Positions 1 to 5,094 are shown, counted from the first letter of the stretch. The stretch: DNA of 5,776 nt from Candidatus Peregrinibacteria bacterium (GCA_023245725.1 JAHFJU010000002.1:7948-13723); one strand, 5' to 3'. The notes: generated from the letters alone by a model not told the origin. A program made the numbers and translations.

Positions 1-1744
1 AAAGACGACCAGGCCCCATCCCAATTCTATAGTGTAATTTTTCACTTCCATCTGCTGAGGAAATGTTTATTTCTAGAGACCTATCTGCTGATTGAGATTT
101 TAAAAAATGAATAGCGGATACTATGTCACCACGATAGTCGTGTAGCTCTAGGGAGGCGGTTTCTGAATCCCATTCACCGGGATTCAACTTCTGTCTCTGG
201 GCATAGGTATCAAACTGCTCTCCCCGGGCATAGAGAGCGTGAAAACTTTTTTCAAGAAATTCTTGTTCCAAACCTTTCTCCGAAGAAATTGAAAGTGAAC
301 CGCTCATATGCCCTAATAATTGATCTAATGCTTCGGGAGACATCTTTTCTGTTAGCGATAAATCAAGCCCGCTCATTGCACCGAGTCCAGCAGCAGCCAC
401 AGGTGTAAGCTCACCTATTACATTTAAATAAAAACCTCCATAATCAATTCGTACAGATGTCGATTCTACCTCCTCATTAACTGTAGTATATCTATAGAGT
501 ACAATTGCCTGTGCAACTTCTTGAGACAAGCTTTTAGCATCCACATACAAATATAGTCCCCTGTTAAATGATGTATCAATTACCTGTATTCCCCGAACTG
601 ATTCAGGAGTAAGATGTATGCCCGTCCTATTGTTGCCTAAATATATCCATCCTGCAATATTATAGTCATCAAGAATTTCAGCACATTCTCGCGTTATAGA
701 ATTTAGGCCGTTTAGATAAAGTGACTTCGCTTGTATGGTGTTTGCATAACGAACAATTTCCTTTGCAATATCTGGATCATCCAGTTTTGTAAGAAAACTA
801 AAATCAGCTATTTTTTCTGATTCAGAAGATTCGTTTGTTGAGCTCTGATTTTTCTTTAGTTCATAACCATAGCTCTTCATTAGTTTTTGCAATTTCAATA
901 TACCAATATCGGCACTACTAATATTTTGATCACTGCCCTGTTCTATTTTTTCCGCTTTTGGAAGTTGAAAGATGCTATCGGTTGTACCATGATTAAAATC
1001 CTCTGGTGAAGGTGCAGCTGCCTGTAAAGAAAGTGATGCAGGGTGTTCTTTTATCAAATATCCCATAGTGAACAAGGCAGGTGTTCCCTTCCCAATGCTA
1101 CGCAGAGGAGCCAAGCGCACCTCAGGTAACTCAAGCATATATGTTTCTTTTTTATACGTTACAGCAACGCGTACATGAGGGGTGAGTTTCTTGGTAGTTC
1201 GATCTTGTATGTTTACCAGATCGACATGGATAGAAACCTCACTTCCAAATACATCTTCTAACAACATAATCATCAATTTAGCTCTTGCCTCACAGTTACC
1301 TTTTCCTTCAGCAAGTAATTTAAGTGTAAAAGAGCTATCTTCTTGATAATAACCCTGAAAAGAAATTAATTTATTACAAATGGTTTTAAATGGAACGCCA
1401 TCTGTACGCATTTTGTTAATTTCATCACGTTGTTTTTTATAATTTCCCTTGGCGTTTTTGTATATTGTTTCAGCGTTATCACCGAACTGAGCTTTGAGTG
1501 AGAGATACTCTGCGCGTACTAGAATTGGCTTTGCTTTAAGGCGTTCGAGGTTGCCCTCTCTTGAAGCAGTATCTAAATAGTCCAACAATTGATCCTTATT
1601 TAAATTTGCAACCGCTACCTCATTCACTTCTTCAGCAAGATCTAATAAATGAGCTATTGTACCCGATGTAATATCACCGACCACCTTTTTACTTACATCA
1701 GCTTCTTTATTTTTCCCCTCATTTTGTTTTTCTACACCCATCAT
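1..1744 (-). CDS. Partial protein with transglutaminase-like Cys-His core and degenerate leucine-rich-like repeats
   Basis: An uninterrupted frame of 581 codons runs from tandem ATG codons (1744 and 1741) off the left edge, so the C-terminus is missing. No signal peptide or membrane segment is visible, which suggests a cytoplasmic protein. Residues about 138-210 resemble the transglutaminase/papain-like core: GKGNCEARAKLMIMLLEDVFG with Cys151, then TPHVRVAV with His190, then YMLELPEV where Glu205 could be the third triad residue. Residues about 270-335 are low-complexity and charged. Residues about 340-510 hold some six imperfect units of 23-35 residues, each a short beta-like LxLxx segment followed by a helix with S/T-x-E and aliphatic residues (for example LYLNGLNSITRECAEILDD and DLSLTEKMSPEALDQLLGHM), like an LRR-type solenoid. 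Function is unknown. A peptidase, an amide-transfer enzyme or an inactive binding domain are all possible. The open frame is certain; the domain call is inferred from motif spacing. Confidence 0.8.
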   Translation of the reverse strand, partial: MMGVEKQNEGKNKEADVSKKVVGDITSGTIAHLLDLAEEVNEVAVANLNKDQLLDYLDTASREGNLERLKAKPILVRAEYLSLKAQFGDNAETIYKNAKGNYKKQRDEINKMRTDGVPFKTICNKLISFQGYYQEDSSFTLKLLAEGKGNCEARAKLMIMLLEDVFGSEVSIHVDLVNIQDRTTKKLTPHVRVAVTYKKETYMLELPEVRLAPLRSIGKGTPALFTMGYLIKEHPASLSLQAAAPSPEDFNHGTTDSIFQLPKAEKIEQGSDQNISSADIGILKLQKLMKSYGYELKKNQSSTNESSESEKIADFSFLTKLDDPDIAKEIVRYANTIQAKSLYLNGLNSITRECAEILDDYNIAGWIYLGNNRTGIHLTPESVRGIQVIDTSFNRGLYLYVDAKSLSQEVAQAIVLYRYTTVNEEVESTSVRIDYGGFYLNVIGELTPVAAAGLGAMSGLDLSLTEKMSPEALDQLLGHMSGSLSISSEKGLEQEFLEKSFHALYARGEQFDTYAQRQKLNPGEWDSETASLELHDYRGDIVSAIHFLKSQSADRSLEINISSADGSEKLHYRIGMGPGRL

Positions 1745-1747
1745 TCA

Positions 1748-1776
1748 ATTATAGCATTTTTACGACGCATATTCAA
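1748..1776 (-). promoter_or_regulatory. Near-consensus promoter giving a leaderless transcript
   Basis: On the minus strand the -35 TTGAAT (1776-1771) and the -10 TATAAT (1753-1748) are separated by exactly 17 bases. The -10 is preceded by TGC, making an extended -10 element. The tandem ATG codons at 1744 and 1741 lie 3 and 6 bases beyond the -10, where transcription should begin. The mRNA would therefore have no 5' leader and no ribosome-binding site. Confidence 0.75.
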
Positions 1777-1806
1777 TTATTGGGACTAGTGTGATGTGAT
1801 GGGGGT

Positions 1807-1893
1807 ATGCCTAGTCCACTTGATACTGAGAATGTTCTCGCTGACTTGAAAAACCACATTCGGATTGCGTCCCTCATGCGGAGCCAGTTCTAA
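1807..1893 (+). other. Doubtful 28-codon reading frame between divergent promoters
   Basis: ATG at 1807 directly follows a GGGGG run and opens a 28-residue frame (MPSPLDTENVLADLKN and onward) ending in TAA. There is an in-frame TGA at 1792-1794. No family is recognised and the G run abuts the ATG, too close for a normal ribosome-binding site. The opposite strand is also open across much of this stretch, so coding sense is unclear. A perfect inverted repeat of GGACTAG and CTAGTCC with a 21-base spacer lies just upstream and overlaps the start. This may be a gene remnant or chance. Confidence 0.15.
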
Positions 1894-1912
1894 AATTAAA
1901 ATCCTTCAAACA

Positions 1913-1941
1913 TTGCAATCCTTAGCATTTCGCTATATAAT
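1913..1941 (+). promoter_or_regulatory. Promoter of the RelBE-like module
   Basis: The -35 TTGCAA (1913-1918) and the -10 TATAAT (1936-1941) are 17 bases apart. Transcription should start near 1948, leaving a leader of about 20 bases before the antitoxin ATG at 1968. That leader contains no Shine-Dalgarno-like sequence. Confidence 0.75.
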
Positions 1942-1960
1942 AGCTATAGATTAACTAATC
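1932..1960. promoter_or_regulatory. Candidate autoregulatory operator of the toxin-antitoxin module
   Basis: Two short inverted repeats overlap the -10 and the transcription start: GCTAT-ATA-ATAGC (1932-1944) and GATTA-AC-TAATC (1949-1960). Type II antitoxins of the ribbon-helix-helix class usually bind such paired palindromes in their own promoter and repress it. The repeats are seen directly; the operator role is inferred from position and from the family. Confidence 0.45.
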
Positions 1961-1967
1961 ATTTGCT

Positions 1968-2213
1968 ATGTCTACAGTATTTTTCAAAATCACATCCCAA
2001 CAAGATAAAGAAGTAAAAACCTTTATGAAAGAAGAGGGTTATACCAATAAAGCCGAGTTTTTCCGTTTTCTGTTAAAGTACTTCAAATATAGTAAATCTA
2101 GCGATCAGCTTCGTTTTGAGAAAGCTGCCGATGAGCTGGGAGCTGTATTGAAAAAGGCAGGCAAATTAGATAACTTCAAGAAAAGCGCACATGAGCAACT
2201 TGCCGACTTATAG
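1968..2213 (+). CDS. RelB-like ribbon-helix-helix antitoxin
   Basis: This 81-residue protein has the layout of a type II antitoxin. An N-terminal beta strand (VFFKITSQQ) and two helices (about residues 12-22 and 27-40, with the turn at GYTNKAEFFRFLL) fit a ribbon-helix-helix DNA-binding fold. A charged, probably flexible C-terminal half would wrap the toxin. It should neutralise the toxin encoded immediately downstream and repress the shared promoter. Its last 23 bases overlap the toxin start (ATG at 2191), typical of translationally coupled antitoxin-first modules. The ATG at 1968 is the only reasonable start and sits about 20 bases after the predicted transcription start. The gene looks intact although its toxin partner does not. 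Assignment rests on fold pattern and context; RelB, ParD and CopG subtypes cannot be separated by eye. Confidence 0.75.
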   Translation: MSTVFFKITSQQDKEVKTFMKEEGYTNKAEFFRFLLKYFKYSKSSDQLRFEKAADELGAVLKKAGKLDNFKKSAHEQLADL

Positions 2214-2525
2214 AGTATTCATCACAGATCATTTTAAGAAACAACTTAAACGTCTTTTAAAAAAGCACCGCGGTCTGAATATAGCTGTCGCGGATTGTTT
2301 AGGTTATTTTGAAAAAGACATTGCAGAGTCAATTGGCAAGGTCGCCTTCAAGGCCAGGGCAAAGGAAAATCAGGTGGCTATCGAATGTACATATTTGTTA
2401 TGGAAGTAGATGGATACCTATCTCCAATTTGTATTTATCCCAAAAACGAAAAAGAGAATCTTACTTATAAAGAAATGACTCATTTCCTAGAGATAACGAG
2501 ACAAGAACTAGCGACTCTTTTGTGA
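2191..2525 (+). pseudogene. RelE/ParE-family toxin broken by a one-base frameshift
   Basis: RelE-type toxins are small ribosome-dependent mRNA endonucleases. The first frame (2191-2409) gives the N-terminal part, including KKQLKRLLKKHRGLN and SIGKVAFKAR, and then ends early. From about 2358 the -1 frame supplies the missing half: GKGKSGGYRMYIFVMEVDGY, then ICIYPKNEKENLTYKE, ending at TGA 2523-2525. GKSGGYR followed by a hydrophobic strand and IYxKxEKENLTxxE is the hallmark C-terminus of this family. Joined, the protein is about 111 residues, normal for the family. One extra G in the GGG run at 2357-2359 restores the frame. Alternatives are a sequencing error or programmed -1 slippage at the A-AAG at 2361-2364. 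The start overlaps the antitoxin gene by 23 bases. If the break is real, the module has lost its toxin while keeping the antitoxin. Confidence 0.75.
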
Positions 2526-2549
2526 ACATGTAAGAAAAACTTACATGTT
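2525..2549. repeat. Perfect 10-bp hairpin at the toxin stop codon
   Basis: AACATGTAAG and CTTACATGTT pair perfectly around an AAAAA loop, starting at the last base of the toxin stop codon. No T-tract follows on either strand, so this is not a canonical intrinsic terminator. It lies between the plus-strand toxin and the minus-strand AbiEii-like remnant, and could serve as a transcript-end structure for either. Confidence 0.7.
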
Positions 2550-2615
2550 GGAGTATGCAGAAAAAGCTTTTGCGGCTGAATCGGGCGTTTTTGAGTGTTA
2601 GGATCAATATTACAA

Positions 2616-2753
2616 CTACTGCTCCACAAACTCCCTAAACAGCAGCACCTTCTTCTTATCCCTTTGATCAAAAAGCAAGGGCTCTACATCCTTAGCTAAG
2701 TCCTCAAAATTCAATGAATCGGTCTTTTTAAGCAAATACCATGTCAAATTCAT
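2616..2753 (-). pseudogene. C-terminal remnant resembling an AbiEii-family nucleotidyltransferase toxin
   Basis: A 45-codon frame (ATG 2753 to TAG 2616) encodes a piece including WYLLKKTDSLNFEDLAKDVE, then PLLFDQ, and ending in LFREFVEQ. AbiEii-type toxins typically end with a D-x-W/Y-LL segment, a short helix, a (K/D)DVxPFL-like motif and a final aliphatic helix, and this piece follows that order. Full-length proteins are several times longer. The in-frame codons just upstream include TAG, and no other frame there continues the similarity, so the catalytic N-terminal part is absent. The remainder of 2526-2849 shows no other gene. ATATGGAT is repeated at 2752-2759 and 2772-2779. The family call comes from remembered motif order and is tentative; an independent small protein is possible. 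Confidence 0.45.
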
Positions 2754-2818
2754 ATGGATGCACTATTTTTTATATGGATTTTTCTAAAATTCACCTTTTA
2801 CATACCAAATTATTATAG

Positions 2819-2836
2819 TAATGTTAATCAACATTA
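2819..2836. repeat. Palindrome upstream of the cupredoxin gene
   Basis: TAATGTT and AACATTA form perfect 7-base arms around AATC, 14 bases before the ATG at 2850. TATTAT and TATAGT (2811-2819), just upstream, look like -10 elements, but no well-spaced -35 is visible. Its position suits an operator or a leader hairpin; which one cannot be told. Confidence 0.35.
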
Positions 2837-2849
2837 ATAACTTCTTATT

Positions 2850-3239
2850 ATGAAAAAATATCTTTCACAAATCGGCGTTTTCATAAGCATACTTTTCGTT
2901 CTTGCAGGTTGTTCTCTCTTTTCTGGCAATAAGGCCGCAGAAACTCCAGTGAATACTCAAAAAACAGCTACCATAGAGGCAAAACCATTCGATGGCTCAT
3001 CAATCTCTATCGTTGAATTCACATTTCAACCACAGAATGTAACCATCAAAAAAGGTGACACATTGGTTTGGACAAATAACGATCAAATGGCTCACACAGT
3101 TACATCAACAGATAAATCAGTCGACAGCGGCGACATTGCATCTGGAAAAACATTCAGCTTCACATTTACAAAGGCAGGAAAATTTACTTACAACTGCAAA
3201 TACCACCCTTCAATGCAGGGAACTGTCACCGTGAAATAG
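2850..3239 (+). CDS. Lipoprotein cupredoxin (plastocyanin/amicyanin-like type 1 copper protein)
   Basis: The 129-residue product starts with a lipoprotein signal peptide: MKK, a hydrophobic core, then the lipobox LAGC with Cys21 as the lipidated residue. It should be anchored on the outer face of the membrane. A linker of about 25 residues leads to a compact cupredoxin domain (about 51-129). All four type 1 copper ligands are present: His82 in QMAHTVTS, then Cys116, His119 and Met122 in YNCKYHPSM. The C-x2-H-x2-M loop matches the short amicyanin type rather than the longer plastocyanin loop. Expected roles are single-electron transfer or copper binding; no redox partner is encoded nearby. There is no Shine-Dalgarno sequence before the ATG. 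The last 14 bases overlap the convergent gene, and no intrinsic terminator follows the stop. Confidence 0.88.
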   Translation: MKKYLSQIGVFISILFVLAGCSLFSGNKAAETPVNTQKTATIEAKPFDGSSISIVEFTFQPQNVTIKKGDTLVWTNNDQMAHTVTSTDKSVDSGDIASGKTFSFTFTKAGKFTYNCKYHPSMQGTVTVK

Positions 3240-4338
3240 CAGGAGTAGGCACACCGTACTGAAATTTATCATCGATAATATCATTTCGAGTCCATTCATC
3301 CATCCATTCTTCGATGGTAAAAGTTTGTGATCCGCCATCTTTTAGTGAACAAATAATTCGCTTTAGCCCGCAGTTAATTAGCATTTTTTTGCAAATAAAA
3401 CACGGGAACGCATCAATTGGTTTTCCATCAAGACCAAATGTTTTTCCGTAAATATACATATCGCCGTTCAATAAACTGGTACCTGAACGAGCCGCGTTAA
3501 TTATTGCGTTTTGCTCAGCATGAACACTTCGGCACATTTCGTAACGCTGCCCAGATGGAATTCCTAAATGCTTTCGCAGACAGAAACCATGTGCCTGTGA
3601 ACTTTTTGTTCCGCGCGGAGCACCGCAATAACCCGTTGCCACTACTTGATCATCGCGAATAATTACCGCCCCAATCTCAACTTTCAAACATGTACCACGT
3701 CGACATACACTCCGAGCCAAATCCAAATAATATTCATCTTTAGATGGACGGTTAATTTTTTGTGGATTAGCCATACGCGCGCCGCTCTTAACTGTCGCGT
3801 AAAAGTAATCAATTTTTTTCTCTAAATCAGCGAGTGTACCTTCGTTATCAATCAGCACATCTGCAAGAGAAATACATTTTGCTACATGCTGACCATTCTC
3901 GGGCTCGCCTTTTCCTAACTCTCGTTCAATAGACGCAATAAGTTGCTCTTCATTTTTTGAATCACTTTCTCTCCCACGCAAAATAATTCTTTTTACCAGA
4001 ATATCAGTTGGAACCCGAAAAGAAATAATATGTGTATCAGAGGATTTTCTAAGTTCAATAATCTCTGCTGGATTTCGAATACCATCAACTACCCAATTTC
4101 CATCTCCTGCTTCAGAAATCTTTTTAAGAGCTCGGGCAGCAAGCGCGCCGACTCCCTCTTTTGAACGAATATCATTACCAATTTCCATTAATTTTTCTCG
4201 TTCTTCTGCTACTCCACGTCGGCGCGCTTCTTCCCGCACCATCGACGATAACGTTATGTACTTAAAATTGTATTTTTGTAATATGTTTACTGTCTCCCCT
4301 TTTCCGCAGCCCATTGAACCAGTTAATCCTATAATCAT
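3226..4338 (-). CDS. Fusion of a dephospho-CoA-kinase-like P-loop domain and a dCMP deaminase-like domain
   Basis: Read from ATG 4338 this is 370 residues. Residues 1-185 form a P-loop NMP-kinase-like domain: MIIGLTGSMGCGKGE (GKG in place of GKS/T, as in archaeal dephospho-CoA-kinase-like proteins), then VVDGIRNPAEI, a lid-like RGRESD, and ADVLIDNEGTLADLEKKID. Residues about 195-370 are a zinc deoxycytidylate deaminase domain: VEIGAVIIRDDQVVATGY, the catalytic H273-A-E275, and zinc ligands in P312-C313-F-I-C316. dCMP deaminase makes dUMP for thymidylate synthesis. The kinase-like part may regulate it or act on a nucleotide; its substrate is not readable. The usual GYNG is GYCG here (Cys238). 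An upstream in-frame ATG at 4374 lies inside a terminator hairpin, and the kinase fold begins naturally at 4338, so 4338 is preferred. TATGAT (4351-4346) ends 7 bases before it. The 3' end overlaps the cupredoxin gene by 14 bases. Confidence 0.85.
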   Translation of the reverse strand: MIIGLTGSMGCGKGETVNILQKYNFKYITLSSMVREEARRRGVAEEREKLMEIGNDIRSKEGVGALAARALKKISEAGDGNWVVDGIRNPAEIIELRKSSDTHIISFRVPTDILVKRIILRGRESDSKNEEQLIASIERELGKGEPENGQHVAKCISLADVLIDNEGTLADLEKKIDYFYATVKSGARMANPQKINRPSKDEYYLDLARSVCRRGTCLKVEIGAVIIRDDQVVATGYCGAPRGTKSSQAHGFCLRKHLGIPSGQRYEMCRSVHAEQNAIINAARSGTSLLNGDMYIYGKTFGLDGKPIDAFPCFICKKMLINCGLKRIICSLKDGGSQTFTIEEWMDEWTRNDIIDDKFQYGVPTPAISR

Positions 4339-4362
4339 GGCTCGAATCATATCATCAACATT

Positions 4363-4391
4363 AAAAAAGGCCATCAGTATTTCGATGGCCT
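4363..4391 (-). terminator. Intrinsic terminator just upstream of the kinase-like/deaminase gene
   Basis: On the minus strand AGGCCATC and GATGGCCT form a perfect 8-bp stem with an 8-base loop, followed by a run of six T (4368-4363). It would end minus-strand transcripts coming from the right, for example readthrough from engB or an RNA from 4392-5094. It also contains the ATG at 4374, which argues against that start. If the downstream gene is expressed from further upstream, it would instead be an attenuator. Confidence 0.8.
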
Positions 4392-4604
4392 AAATCTAGC
4401 ATCCGCCTAAAACATTCCGAGAAATATAAAGCGATTTAAGATTTTCATAGTGATAGTTGACTCAGCTTTGGGGCTGATAACAATCAATACAATTGGATTT
4501 CTTCATACAGCGACCCGAAGGCGACTGATGAACAACTTATAATTCTAGTACAAAAGTGTGAGAAGGGACTTTCCCTAATGCCGCCTTTGTAAAATGGCCT
4601 TTGC

Positions 4605-4777
4605 TTAAACGTCGTCACCAACGTTCTTGCGCACCCACTGAGTACCTTCTTCTTCTGTTATCCGAAGATAATAAAGATCGTAAGCACCCAAGAACCATAA
4701 ACCGGATCAAATTCAATTCTTATTAATTCATCCTTCAGGGCTACCCGGAAAATGAAATTAAAAAGGAGAAATCCCAA
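4605..4777 (-). pseudogene. Possible small-protein relic with a one-base frameshift, family unknown
   Basis: Two adjoining minus-strand frames read like protein. The first gives VALKDELIRIEFDPVYGSW (4744-4688). The other gives GAYDLYYLRITEEEGTQWVR and then KNVGDDV, ending at TAA 4607-4605. Re-reading one base, or adding one G to the GGG at 4689-4687, joins them into about 57 residues counted from the TTG at 4777. No ATG start is present and no family is recognised. The composition, alternating strand-like hydrophobic and acidic residues, looks coding, but the region also contains hairpins that may explain the pattern differently. Confidence 0.3.
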
Positions 4778-4813
4778 TTAAACGTCTTAACTATCACGAA
4801 TGATAGAGAAGCG

Positions 4814-4830
4814 TCCCGATCTGATCGGGA
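4814..4830. repeat. Near-perfect palindrome TCCCGATC-T-GATCGGGA
   Basis: Eight-base perfect arms flank a single base. By rough count such a match is expected about 0.01 times by chance in this 700-base stretch. No T-tract follows on either strand, so it is not a standard terminator. A REP-like intergenic palindrome or a protein-binding site would fit. Confidence 0.6.
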
Positions 4831-4880
4831 TTAATAACTGGTATCTTTATATAACCGACTCACTATTTATGAGAAGGAAC

Positions 4881-4983
4881 GTTTCAGGAAGAGTAAAACA
4901 GCTAATATACTTGAAGCAAAATCTTTATGCCCGAACCTTGAGCTGCTTAACTCTTCCTAAAACTATTTTTTGTTTTTATTTTT
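4881..4983 (+). terminator. Long imperfect hairpin followed by a T-rich tract
   Basis: Arms of 22 bases (4881-4902 and 4942-4963) pair at 19 of 22 positions, including an uninterrupted AGGAAGAGT/ACTCTTCCT block of 9 bp. They enclose a 39-base loop. The downstream arm runs straight into TATTTTTTGTTTTTATTTTT (4964-4983) on the plus strand. This is terminator-like, but the loop is far larger than in ordinary intrinsic terminators and no plus-strand gene precedes it. It could be the 3' end of an uncharacterised small RNA, or a small inverted-repeat element; no target-site duplication is visible at its edges. Confidence 0.45.
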
Positions 4984-5094
4984 AAAGATCAATTACATAA
5001 ACATTGTACATCAAAAACAGCATTTTAGCAATGGCTGATCAAATGAATTGTTAATTTAACAGGTTAAAAATTCAATTTGCAGGATTTATACAAT

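Larger units (their letters stand above)
4392..5094. other. 703-base stretch without a confident gene, rich in inverted repeats
   Basis: No frame here looks like a complete protein, and no tRNA, tmRNA, RNase P or SRP signature was found. Inverted repeats that are unlikely by chance are listed separately. Weaker short hairpins are TCAGC/GCTGA (4462-4477), an imperfect stem around CGAA (4508-4527), AGGGA/TCCCT (4564-4576), TTATC/GATAA around CGAA (4658-4671) nested within GTTCTTG/CAAGAAC (4623-4695), TTCAGGG/CCCGGAA (4734-4750) and CTATCA/TGATAG around CGAA (4791-4806). On the minus strand the CGAA loops read UUCG, two of them closed by C-G. A structured RNA on the minus strand ending at the 4363-4391 terminator is possible, but decayed sequence is equally likely. 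Confidence 0.4.

Noticed and set aside
2480..2671. 63-codon minus-strand frame
   Set aside because: It overlaps the toxin 3' end and the perfect hairpin, has a Cys/Arg-rich composition without domain character, and shares bases with the more convincing AbiEii-like frame.
4338..4374. Upstream ATG at 4374 as the start of the kinase-like/deaminase gene
   Set aside because: The ATG is inside the terminator stem, and the extra 12 residues precede a P-loop domain that naturally begins with MIIGLTG.
4363..4800. RNase P RNA or tmRNA on the minus strand
   Set aside because: GGGAAAGTCCC recalls the RNase P GAAAGTCC element and GGGGCTGAT recalls a tmRNA 5' end. The partner conserved regions are absent or in the wrong order, and no tRNA-like TTCRA arm is present.
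4931..4945. tRNA T-arm-like GGTTCGGGC on the minus strand
   Set aside because: The loop lacks the required TTCRA pattern and no acceptor or anticodon stems surround it.
4800..4985. 61-codon plus-strand frame
   Set aside because: Its second half is the long hairpin and T-rich tract and its first part contains the 17-base palindrome. The sequence has no recognisable domain or start context.
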